Below are positions 14,846-20,251 of a DNA stretch of 24,608 nt, in pieces. The DNA is from an uncultured Eggerthella sp. (GTDB lineage Bacteria > Actinomycetota > Coriobacteriia > Coriobacteriales > Eggerthellaceae), in NCBI GenBank assembly GCA_900544455.1, contig UQVJ01000016.1:1-24608 (forward strand). Direction: 5' to 3'. The stretch's first letter is position 1. Each line of letters opens with the position of its first letter. A program made the translations under genes and the position numbers. Below the pieces are notes generated by a model. It was not told the DNA's origin. It searched no databases and saw only the letters and a list, made by a program, of their open reading frames with translations.

Positions 14846-15448
14846 TTACGAAAGAACCTCGATGATTTGCTGGCTGCGGCGCTTTAAGGCGCCCTTACCA
14901 TGCTCGGCGTCAAATTTCACACGCTCGGCAAGGCCTTCTTTCACCTCAGAGGCAATCTTCCCATCAGCGAAGGACGTCAGAGCGATAAGCATATCCTGAT
15001 ACTCATAGTCACCGTGATAGCACTGAATAGCTTCATCGAGAAGAGGCCAAACTTTCTGGGAACGATTTTCGGTCGTCGAGCCTAATGCACACAAGAAGCG
15101 TAGAGCAGCAAGGCGAACAAAGCCATTATCTTCGTCAAAAAGCGCAGCTTCAGCGCCTGCAAGAGCCTTATCGCAAGCACGAGAGTCGATAGGAACAAGC
15201 TCGGTAAGGACATCCAAAGACTCCCATCGAGTTTGAGCTTCAGGGCGATTCAAGGCATCGATAAACTCGTCGGCATGCGAGGCAAGTTTTTCGGGATCGA
15301 TTTTTGCAACCTGAGCAAGCACGGATGAGGCATTCTGCCTTACACGACGCGAAGGACCCGCCAATGCTGCCACGATTCCCTCAAGCATTCCTTCTGCTTT
15401 AAGTACCTCAGCAGCGAGTTCCTTCGTGTTCTGGGTTTTTTCGCTCAT
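14846..15448 (-). CDS. Small HEAT/ARM-repeat-like helical protein
   Basis: This 200-residue protein is predicted to be all helical. Successive ~35-40-residue units resemble HEAT repeats: GPSRRVRQNASSVLAQVAKIDPE (around 32-54), RPEAQTRWESLDVLTELVPID (about 69-89) and DNGFVRLAALRFLCALG. The C-terminus is basic (KGALKRRSQQIIEVLS). Such proteins usually act as protein-binding scaffolds; the partner is unknown and no enzyme motif is seen. The ATG at 15448 is chosen because GGAGG lies a few bases upstream; an earlier start at 15487 would fall within an inverted repeat. It stands alone between the rplA terminator and icd, with its own perfect -10 box. Confidence 0.7.
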   Translation of the reverse strand: MSEKTQNTKELAAEVLKAEGMLEGIVAALAGPSRRVRQNASSVLAQVAKIDPEKLASHADEFIDALNRPEAQTRWESLDVLTELVPIDSRACDKALAGAEAALFDEDNGFVRLAALRFLCALGSTTENRSQKVWPLLDEAIQCYHGDYEYQDMLIALTSFADGKIASEVKEGLAERVKFDAEHGKGALKRRSQQIIEVLS

Positions 15449-15482
15449 TCCATCCTCCATTCGGCGCATGCACACCCTAGTA

Positions 15483-15528
15483 CTCATATTGGGGAAATAT
15501 GAGAATATAATCTTCCAAATTCATTATA
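15483..15528 (-). promoter_or_regulatory. Promoter -10 and inverted repeat before the HEAT-like gene
   Basis: A perfect TATAAT reads on the minus strand at 15523-15528; the -35 is poor. Downstream of the expected start point, CTCATATT-GGGGA-AATATGAG (15483-15503) is a perfect 8+5+8 inverted repeat. It could be an operator or a leader hairpin. Confidence 0.45.
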
Positions 15529-15591
15529 GCTTGCCGCCATTAACAGGCTTTTATCTACTATTTTTGGGGCAAAATAAGCAGATTGTCTACA

Positions 15592-15621
15592 AAATAAAAA
15601 GGCACCCCACAGGGTGCCTTT
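15592..15621 (-). terminator. Intrinsic terminator after rplA
   Basis: A perfect 10-bp stem (arms 15598-15607 and 15612-15621, core GGCACCC) with a 4-base loop is followed on the minus strand by TTTTTATTTT. It ends the rpmG-secE-nusG-rplK-rplA transcript 21 bases after rplA. Confidence 0.92.
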
Positions 15622-15641
15622 CAGTCATTTGGTAAGCGAAG

Positions 15642-16349
15642 TTACTGAGCTTCGGTGTAGTTGCGGTTTACGGAGCTGTCTACCGGAACACCAGGGCCCA
15701 TGGTAGATACAACCGTAACAGACTTAACATAACGGCCCTTAGCAGAAGCGGGCTTCATACGAAGGATCTCGTCGTAAATAGCGCCATAGTTCTCAGCGAG
15801 CTGCTCAGCAGTGAAAGAGCACTTGCCGATGATTACATGGCAGATGCCGTAACGGTCAGCACGATACTCTACGCGGCCACCCTTGAGCTCCTTGATTGCC
15901 TTAGCAACGTCAGGGGTAACAGTGCCGAGCTTGGGGTTAGGCATAAGACCACGAGGGCCGAGAACCTTACCCAAACGACCAACCTTAGCCATCTGATCAG
16001 GAGTAGCAACTGCAGCATCAAAGTTAATGTTGCCAGCCTGGATTTCAGCAACGAGATCATCGGAGCCAACAATGTCAGCACCGGCTTCCTCTGCTGCACG
16101 TGCTGCGTCGCCCTCAGCAAATACTGCTACGCGAACAGTTTTACCAGAACCGTTGGGGAGGCTAACGGTACCACGGAGCTGCTGATCAGCCTGACGGGTA
16201 TCGATACCAAGACGGAAATGAGCCTCTACCGTTTCGTCAAAGTTAGCAGTAGCGATTTCCTTTACGAGGGCAACAGCCTCGAGAGGAGCATAGGACTTAC
16301 CAGCTTCGATCTTTGCAGCTGCTTCCTTGTACTTCTTAGAAAGTGCCAT
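15642..16349 (-). CDS. rplA: 50S ribosomal protein L1
   Basis: This 235-residue protein forms the L1 stalk of the large subunit, which helps release E-site tRNA. In many bacteria it also represses its own operon by binding the mRNA leader. Typical segments are FDETVEAHFRLGIDTRQADQQLRG near the N-terminus, LGPRGLMPNPKLGTVT in the central domain, and the C-terminal KGRYVKSVTVVSTMGPGVPVD. Length is normal (E. coli 234). AAAGGAA lies a few bases before the ATG. The 85-base spacer after rplK holds two imperfect or short hairpins. It is the last gene of its operon. Confidence 0.98.
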   Translation of the reverse strand: MALSKKYKEAAAKIEAGKSYAPLEAVALVKEIATANFDETVEAHFRLGIDTRQADQQLRGTVSLPNGSGKTVRVAVFAEGDAARAAEEAGADIVGSDDLVAEIQAGNINFDAAVATPDQMAKVGRLGKVLGPRGLMPNPKLGTVTPDVAKAIKELKGGRVEYRADRYGICHVIIGKCSFTAEQLAENYGAIYDEILRMKPASAKGRYVKSVTVVSTMGPGVPVDSSVNRNYTEAQ

Positions 16350-16375
16350 TTGAAAATTCCTTTCGTGGTTTTAAC

Positions 16376-16425
16376 GAACCGTGCTTCTAGCGGTTCTTCC
16401 ACCCAATGCCAAAAACGGCAGTTGG
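16376..16425 (-). promoter_or_regulatory. Hairpins in the rplK-rplA spacer
   Basis: Two potential stems lie between rplK and rplA. GAACCG/CGGTTC (16376-16396) has a 9-base loop. CCAATGCC pairs with GGCAgTTGG (16403-16425) with one bulged base. Neither has a terminator T-run. They may be RNA processing or L1-binding elements; the evidence is structural only. Confidence 0.3.
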
Positions 16426-16434
16426 ATAAAATGC

Positions 16435-16932
16435 TTATTCAGCGGATTCGCCCTGGAGAAGAGCCTGGAGACGACGAGTAACCTTGTATTCCTTCTTAGG
16501 AGCACGGCCTTCGATAGTTACGCCCATGGAACGAGCGGTACCAGCTACGATCTCCATTGCAGCCTCGATGTCGTTTGCATTGAGGTCGGGCATCTTGATC
16601 TCAGCGATTTCACGGAGCTGCTCAACGGAAAGTTCGCCAACCTTCTTGAGCTGCGGGATACCAGAAGCGCTCTTGAGACCAAGCTTTTCCTTGATCAAGA
16701 ATGCAGCCGGAGGGGTCTTGCATACGAAATCAAAGGTCTTATCTTCGTAAATGGTGATCTCTACAGGGATGATGGTGCCGGACTTGTCCTGCGTAGCGGC
16801 ATTGAATGCCTGGCAGAACTGCATGATGTTAACGCCCTGTGCACCAAGTGCAGGACCAACCGGAGGAGCGGGGTTTGCAGCGCCAGCAGGAATCTGGAGC
16901 TTTACAAAACCCGTTACATTCTTCTCAGCCAT
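16435..16932 (-). CDS. rplK: 50S ribosomal protein L11 with a C-terminal extension
   Basis: This protein of the GTPase-associated centre binds 23S rRNA and affects factor binding and the stringent response. Residues 1 to about 142 are ordinary L11: the Pro-rich PAGAANPAPPVGPALGAQGVN, the NFCKAF-like QFCQAFNA, TPPAAFLIK, and the C-terminal GTARSMGVTIEG, where L11 normally ends. Here about 22 further residues follow (APKKEYKVTRRLQ..., ending GESAE), giving 165 in total against the usual 141-142. The extension is basic and then acidic and looks helical. The frame is continuous with no sign of error. GAAAGGA before the ATG sits in the loop of a perfect hairpin that also takes in part of the start codon. 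Confidence 0.97.
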   Translation of the reverse strand: MAEKNVTGFVKLQIPAGAANPAPPVGPALGAQGVNIMQFCQAFNAATQDKSGTIIPVEITIYEDKTFDFVCKTPPAAFLIKEKLGLKSASGIPQLKKVGELSVEQLREIAEIKMPDLNANDIEAAMEIVAGTARSMGVTIEGRAPKKEYKVTRRLQALLQGESAE

Positions 16933-16958
16933 TTCAGTAAAATCCTTTCAACTGAAAT
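16931..16958 (-). promoter_or_regulatory. Hairpin presenting the rplK ribosome-binding site
   Basis: ATTTCAGT and ACTGAAAT form a perfect 8-bp stem around a 12-base loop that contains the rplK Shine-Dalgarno sequence (GAAAGGA). The 3' arm includes the first two bases of the rplK ATG. This could be a translational control element. It fits the known autoregulation of the L11-L1 operon by L1 at the rplK start, but L1 binding here is inferred. Confidence 0.5.
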
Positions 16959-16982
16959 ATCTTGCTTACCAGTTTATGACAA

Positions 16983-17027
16983 GCGCCTCCACGAGAAGCC
17001 CCGTCCACATACGGGCGCGTGAGACGC
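16983..17027 (-). promoter_or_regulatory. Structured element between nusG and rplK
   Basis: On the minus strand GCGTCTCACG pairs with CGTGGAGGCGC with one bulge and one G-U pair. It encloses an inner CCCGT/ACGGG stem (17000-17015). No T-run follows, so it is probably not a terminator. It lies 14 bases after the nusG stop, in the spacer leading to rplK. Confidence 0.4.
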
Positions 17028-17040
17028 ATTGCATTCAAGA

Positions 17041-17574
17041 TTAAATAGTAGCCACCTGATCGAACGAAAGTTCAACCGGAGTTTCACGGCCAAAGATGGA
17101 AACCATAACCTTGACCTTGCCAGATTCAGGGGATACTTCAGAGACAACACCGTCGAACTCCGACAATGGACCAGAAACGACCTTTACCGTTTGTCCAACC
17201 TCGAGGCTAGTGGAAGTGATCTTCTTAGGAGCCTCATGGGAAGTACGTTTCATAATCTTGTTGTACTCTTCGCGCGTAAGTGGAGCAGGATTGCCCTGAC
17301 TGCCAACAAAACCCGTTACGCCCGGGGTGTTACGAACTGCAGCCCAGCTGCGATCGTCAAGTTCCATGCGGACGAGCACATAACCAGGAAATACCTTTTT
17401 ATCGCTCTCCACACGACGTCCGCCTTCTTTAATCTCGGTTACCGTTTCGGTAGGAATCTGAATAGCGAACACATTGTTTTCGAGACCCATAGTCTCGATG
17501 CGGGTCTCGAGGTTTTTCTTCACCTTGTTCTCATAGCCAGAGTACGTGTGAAGGACATACCATTTCTTCGTCAT
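17041..17574 (-). CDS. nusG: Transcription termination/antitermination factor NusG
   Basis: This 177-residue factor binds RNA polymerase and links transcription to translation and termination. The N-terminal NGN domain (WYVLHTYSGYENKVKKNLE through KVFPGYVLVRME and TPGVTGFVG) covers about residues 1-105. The C-terminal KOW domain (VGQTVKVVSGPLSEFDGVV) covers about 120-177. Length is close to E. coli NusG (181); there is none of the long acidic N-terminal extension seen in streptomycete and mycobacterial NusG. It begins 7 bases after secE, the classical order. Confidence 0.98.
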   Translation of the reverse strand: MTKKWYVLHTYSGYENKVKKNLETRIETMGLENNVFAIQIPTETVTEIKEGGRRVESDKKVFPGYVLVRMELDDRSWAAVRNTPGVTGFVGSQGNPAPLTREEYNKIMKRTSHEAPKKITSTSLEVGQTVKVVSGPLSEFDGVVSEVSPESGKVKVMVSIFGRETPVELSFDQVATI

Positions 17575-17581
17575 GGATTAT

Positions 17582-17992
17582 TTAAGCCCCCAAACCAGAC
17601 AGACTCGATATCGCAAGAAGGATGGGGGTTACTACCCAGTCATCGAGGATAGTGACGAAGACACCAAAGAACAGCAAAGCCAGAACAACAACGCCAGTCC
17701 ACTGAAGGACGTCCTGCTTTGTAGGCCACGTTACGCGACGCATCTCAGAACGAACCGCGGAAAGGAAAGCAAAGCGCTTTTTCTTGGGCTTCGCGTCAGC
17801 CTTCTTCGGCTGATTCTGCGAAGAGGTTGCCTTTGCAGCAGCCTTGGTAGAGGAAGAATTCTTGCCGAAGCCGAAACGCTTCTTAGACTCCTCTTCTACT
17901 ACCGGGGTGACCTCAGCCTGCTTTGCACGCTCTTTTTTTGCGGCACGATTAGCAGATGCTTTGGCCCTCTGTGTTTTTGACTTCTTTGCCAT
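17582..17992 (-). CDS. secE: Protein translocase subunit SecE
   Basis: This 136-residue single-span subunit stabilises SecY in the Sec translocon. The conserved amphipathic segment AVRSEMRRVTWPTKQDVLQW (about 79-98) precedes one membrane helix (VVVLALLFFGVFVTILD, about 100-117). Before it lies a ~75-residue Ala/Lys-rich hydrophilic extension with two very basic clusters, absent in minimal SecE but common in actinobacteria. It is followed directly by nusG and preceded by tRNA-Trp and rpmG, the classical gene order. Confidence 0.95.
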   Translation of the reverse strand: MAKKSKTQRAKASANRAAKKERAKQAEVTPVVEEESKKRFGFGKNSSSTKAAAKATSSQNQPKKADAKPKKKRFAFLSAVRSEMRRVTWPTKQDVLQWTGVVVLALLFFGVFVTILDDWVVTPILLAISSLSGLGA

Positions 17993-18067
17993 ACAACTTC
18001 CTGCTCTGGAAATTACTACTCTCTATACGCCAAACAAGCAGCTTCATGGAGCTGCTCATTAACAAGC

Positions 18068-18144
18068 TGGCAGGCCAGGAGGGACTCGAACCCCCAACAT
18101 GCGGTTTTGGAGACCGCCGCTCTACCAATTGGAGCTACTGGCCT
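18068..18144 (-). tRNA. tRNA-Trp (anticodon CCA)
   Basis: The minus strand folds as a full cloverleaf with a 7-bp acceptor stem (AGGCCAG/CTGGCCT). The anticodon loop CTCCAAA gives anticodon CCA, and the T loop is GTTCGAGTC. The 3' CCA is encoded. It lies between rpmG and secE, the usual place for tRNA-Trp in this cluster. Confidence 0.97.
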
Positions 18145-18162
18145 ATTTCAGTTTCCGAATCT

Positions 18163-18312
18163 CTAGCGAGTTTCCTTGTGCAGGGTATGGGAACCACACC
18201 ACTTGCAATACTTCTTGAACTCAATACGATCGGGATTATTCTGCTTGTTCTTCTTGGTCGTATAGTTTCGACGCTTGCATTCAGTGCATGCAAGGGTGAC
18301 CAAAGTACGCAT
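18163..18312 (-). CDS. rpmG: 50S ribosomal protein L33, zinc-ribbon form
   Basis: This 49-residue ribosomal protein starts MRTLVTLACTECKRRNYTT and ends HTLHKETR. The two cysteine pairs, Cys9/Cys12 and Cys36/Cys39 (YCKWCGSH), mark the zinc-binding C+ form of L33. AAAGGAG precedes the ATG by about 6 bases. It lies about 58 bases after the tuf terminator and 18 bases before tRNA-Trp. It probably opens the transcript that continues through secE, nusG, rplK and rplA. A possible extended -10 (TGCTAATAC) lies just upstream but has no clear -35. Confidence 0.97.
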   Translation of the reverse strand: MRTLVTLACTECKRRNYTTKKNKQNNPDRIEFKKYCKWCGSHTLHKETR

Positions 18313-18370
18313 CAATTCTCCTTTAAATTACGTATTAGCATTGCTTGACATTAGCACATGATTAATAAGG

Positions 18371-18397
18371 AGGGGAGTCTGCGCTGCAGACTCCCCT
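18371..18397 (-). terminator. Terminator after tuf
   Basis: A perfect 11-bp stem (arms 18371-18381 and 18387-18397, core GGGGAGTCTG) with a 5-base loop lies 22 bases after the tuf stop. The sequence after it on the minus strand, CCTTATTAATC, is only moderately T-rich, so some read-through to rpmG is possible. Confidence 0.8.
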
Positions 18398-18418
18398 ACC
18401 GAATTCACAAAGATCGTG

Positions 18419-19615
18419 TTATTTGATGATCTTGGTTACACGACCGGAGCCAACGGTGCGGCCGCCTTCGCGGATAGCGAAGCGGAGGCCTTCCTCCATA
18501 GCTACGGGATGAATGAGTTCAGCCGTGATGGTTACATTGTCGCCAGGCATAACCATTTCGGTGCCCTCGGGGAGATGTGCAACACCGGTGATGTCGGTGG
18601 TGCGGAAGTAGAACTGAGGACGATAGCCATCGAAGAACGGAGTATGGCGGCCACCTTCGTCCTTGGTAAGGATATAAACCTGACCCTCAAATACCTGGTG
18701 AGGAGTTACAGAACCGGGCTTGCAGAGAACCTGGCCACGCAGGATATCCTCACGCTTGATGCCACGGAGCAGACAACCGATGTTGTCGCCAGCCTGAGCC
18801 TCGTCAAGCAGCTTGCGGAACATTTCGATGCCGGTGCAAACGGTCTTCTCGGTATCCTTGATACCAACGATTTCGAGTTCGTCGTTTACATGCAGAACGC
18901 CGCGCTCAACACGACCAGTAGCAACGGTGCCACGACCGGTGATGGTCATGGTGTCCTCAACAGCCATCAGGAAGGGCTTGTCGATAGCACGCTCGGGAGT
19001 AGGAATGTGCTCATCTACAGCATCCATGAGCTCCCAGATCTTGTCCTGCCATTCCTTGTCGCCTTCGAGGGCCTTAAGAGCGGAACCGCGAATAATCGGG
19101 CAATCCTCGAAGCCGTAGGAATCGAGAAGCTCGGTTACTTCCATCTCAACGAGCTCAAGGAGCTCTTCGTCGTCAACCATGTCGCACTTGTTCAGGAAAA
19201 CAACGATGTAGGGAACGCCAACCTGACGAGCGAGCAGGATGTGCTCACGAGTCTGAGCCATAGGGCCGTCGGTTGCAGCGATAACGAGGATAGCGCCGTC
19301 CATCTGAGCAGCACCGGTGATCATGTTCTTGACGTAGTCAGCATGGCCGGGGCAGTCAACGTGTGCATAGTGGCGCTTGTCGGTTTCGTACTCAATGTGA
19401 GAAATAGAAATGGTAATGCCGCGCTCGCGCTCTTCAGGAGCCTTGTCGATGTTCTCGAATGCGGTAAAGTTTGCGGTTGCAGTACCGTGAGAACCATCAT
19501 TGCTGGACAAGGTCTTGGAAATTGCAGCAGTCAGCGTGGTCTTGCCGTGGTCAACGTGGCCGATAGTACCAATGTTAACATGCGGCTTAGAACGCTCGAA
19601 CTTCTCCTTAGACAT
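18419..19615 (-). CDS. tuf: Elongation factor Tu
   Basis: This 398-residue GTPase carries aminoacyl-tRNA to the ribosome. The GTP-binding motifs are all present: GHVDHGKT (19-26), the switch region ERGITI, DCPGH, NKCD and SALKAL. Domains 2 and 3 are complete, with GRGTVATGRVERG and GRHTPFFDGYRPQFYFRTTD. Length is standard. AAGGAGG lies a few bases before the ATG. It is downstream of tRNA-Tyr, tRNA-Thr and tRNA-Met on the same strand, like the tRNA-tufB operon of E. coli. The leader between tRNA-Met and tuf contains two hairpins. A long open frame on the opposite strand is a codon-use shadow. Confidence 0.99.
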   Translation of the reverse strand: MSKEKFERSKPHVNIGTIGHVDHGKTTLTAAISKTLSSNDGSHGTATANFTAFENIDKAPEERERGITISISHIEYETDKRHYAHVDCPGHADYVKNMITGAAQMDGAILVIAATDGPMAQTREHILLARQVGVPYIVVFLNKCDMVDDEELLELVEMEVTELLDSYGFEDCPIIRGSALKALEGDKEWQDKIWELMDAVDEHIPTPERAIDKPFLMAVEDTMTITGRGTVATGRVERGVLHVNDELEIVGIKDTEKTVCTGIEMFRKLLDEAQAGDNIGCLLRGIKREDILRGQVLCKPGSVTPHQVFEGQVYILTKDEGGRHTPFFDGYRPQFYFRTTDITGVAHLPEGTEMVMPGDNVTITAELIHPVAMEEGLRFAIREGGRTVGSGRVTKIIK

Positions 19616-19640
19616 TATTCCTCCTTATTGGTGGGAATGC

Positions 19641-19701
19641 ACAAATTCGCCTTGGTAGGCGATTTTGTAAACGATAAAGTAAAAGCTTACCGTGCGTAAG
19701 C
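19641..19701 (-). promoter_or_regulatory. Attenuator-like hairpins between tRNA-Met and tuf
   Basis: GCTTAC-CGTGC-GTAAGC (19685-19701) is a perfect 6-bp hairpin. On the minus strand it follows tRNA-Met by 8 bases and is followed by TTTTAC, like a short intrinsic terminator. A second, near-perfect 11-bp stem with one mismatch (19641-19668) lies nearer to tuf. Partial termination or tRNA processing between tRNA-Met and tuf is plausible. Confidence 0.45.
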
Positions 19702-19709
19702 GGAAAATT

Positions 19710-19786
19710 TGGTAGCGGTGACTGGATTCGAACCAGTGACGCCACGGGTATGAACCGTGTGCTCTAACCAACTGAGCTACACCGCC
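19710..19786 (-). tRNA. tRNA-Met (anticodon CAT), probably elongator
   Basis: Complete cloverleaf with encoded CCA. The anticodon stem CACGG/CCGTG encloses the loop TTCATAC. The acceptor stem GGCGGTG/CACCGCT starts with a G-U pair. It lacks the three G-C pairs in the anticodon stem expected of an initiator, so elongator Met is favoured. A CAT anticodon could also be lysidine-modified tRNA-Ile; the gene context favours Met. Confidence 0.9.
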
Positions 19787-19790
19787 AAAA

Positions 19791-19866
19791 TGGTGCCCAC
19801 AAGCAGACTCGAACTGCTGACCTCTTCGTTACCAACGAAGTGCTCTACCTGCTGAGCTATATGGGC
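19791..19866 (-). tRNA. tRNA-Thr (anticodon GGT)
   Basis: Complete cloverleaf with encoded CCA. The acceptor stem is GCCCATA/TGTGGGC. The anticodon stem CTTCG/CGAAG encloses loop TTGGTAA, giving GGT. Only 4 bases separate it from tRNA-Met, so they are processed from one transcript. Confidence 0.97.
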
Positions 19867-19870
19867 GAGA

Positions 19871-19955
19871 TGGTGGGAGTGCAAGGATTCGAACCTTGGA
19901 AGGCTGAGCCAACGGATTTACAGTCCGTCCCATTTGACCGCTCTGGAACACTCCC
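19871..19955 (-). tRNA. tRNA-Tyr (anticodon GTA)
   Basis: An 85-base cloverleaf with the long variable arm of class II tRNAs and an encoded CCA. The acceptor stem is GGGAGTG/CACTCCC, and the anticodon loop CTGTAAA gives GTA. It is the first tRNA of the operon, 4 bases before tRNA-Thr. Confidence 0.97.
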
Positions 19956-19992
19956 GAATTCGCTTGTAATCATGTGCAATTTTCAAGCTGCT

Positions 19993-20062
19993 GCTCGGTT
20001 CGAACGTTGTTTCCGTTCAAGCGAGCAAGGGAATAATACGCTAGGTATCCACCCCGTGTCAA
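19993..20062 (-). promoter_or_regulatory. Promoter and leader hairpin of the tRNA-tuf operon
   Basis: On the minus strand a perfect TTGACA (20057-20062) and TATTAT (20033-20038) are 18 bases apart. Transcription would start near 20026, where a long imperfect hairpin begins (19993-20026; outer GCTCG/CGAGC, inner GAACG/CGTTC). A hairpin at the very 5' end may protect the transcript or guide processing before tRNA-Tyr. Confidence 0.8.
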
Positions 20063-20170
20063 CACTTTACACGCCCCCGGGCATGTCCATATGGCATCTT
20101 TTTTCACATACCGTTTCAAATTGTCATAAAACCCCAGGTCAAACTCATTTTATTTACCTTTCTCATTTCG

Positions 20171-20208
20171 CAAAAAAACGGCTGATCCGAGGTTAGATCA
20201 GCCGTTTT
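20171..20208 (-). terminator. Intrinsic terminator of putP
   Basis: A perfect 13-bp stem (arms 20175-20187 and 20196-20208, core CGGCTGATC) with an 8-base loop is followed by a run of T on the minus strand. It also has four T on the plus strand. Between it and the tRNA-tuf promoter (20063-20170) I see nothing further. Confidence 0.92.
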
Positions 20209-20251
20209 CCAAAAACTTTTTTCAAAAAATATTTTTCAGTAACAGCGCAAT

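Noticed and set aside
15837..17652. Plus-strand frames of about 207-214 residues across rplA, rplK and nusG
   Set aside because: Antisense shadows of well-conserved ribosomal and NusG genes.
18000..18067. A separate promoter between tRNA-Trp and secE
   Set aside because: No -35/-10 pair of reasonable quality was seen. Co-transcription from upstream of rpmG is simpler.
18416..19699. 427-residue open frame on the plus strand opposite tuf
   Set aside because: It is an exact antisense shadow of EF-Tu, caused by strong codon bias. There is no ribosome-binding site and no family resemblance.
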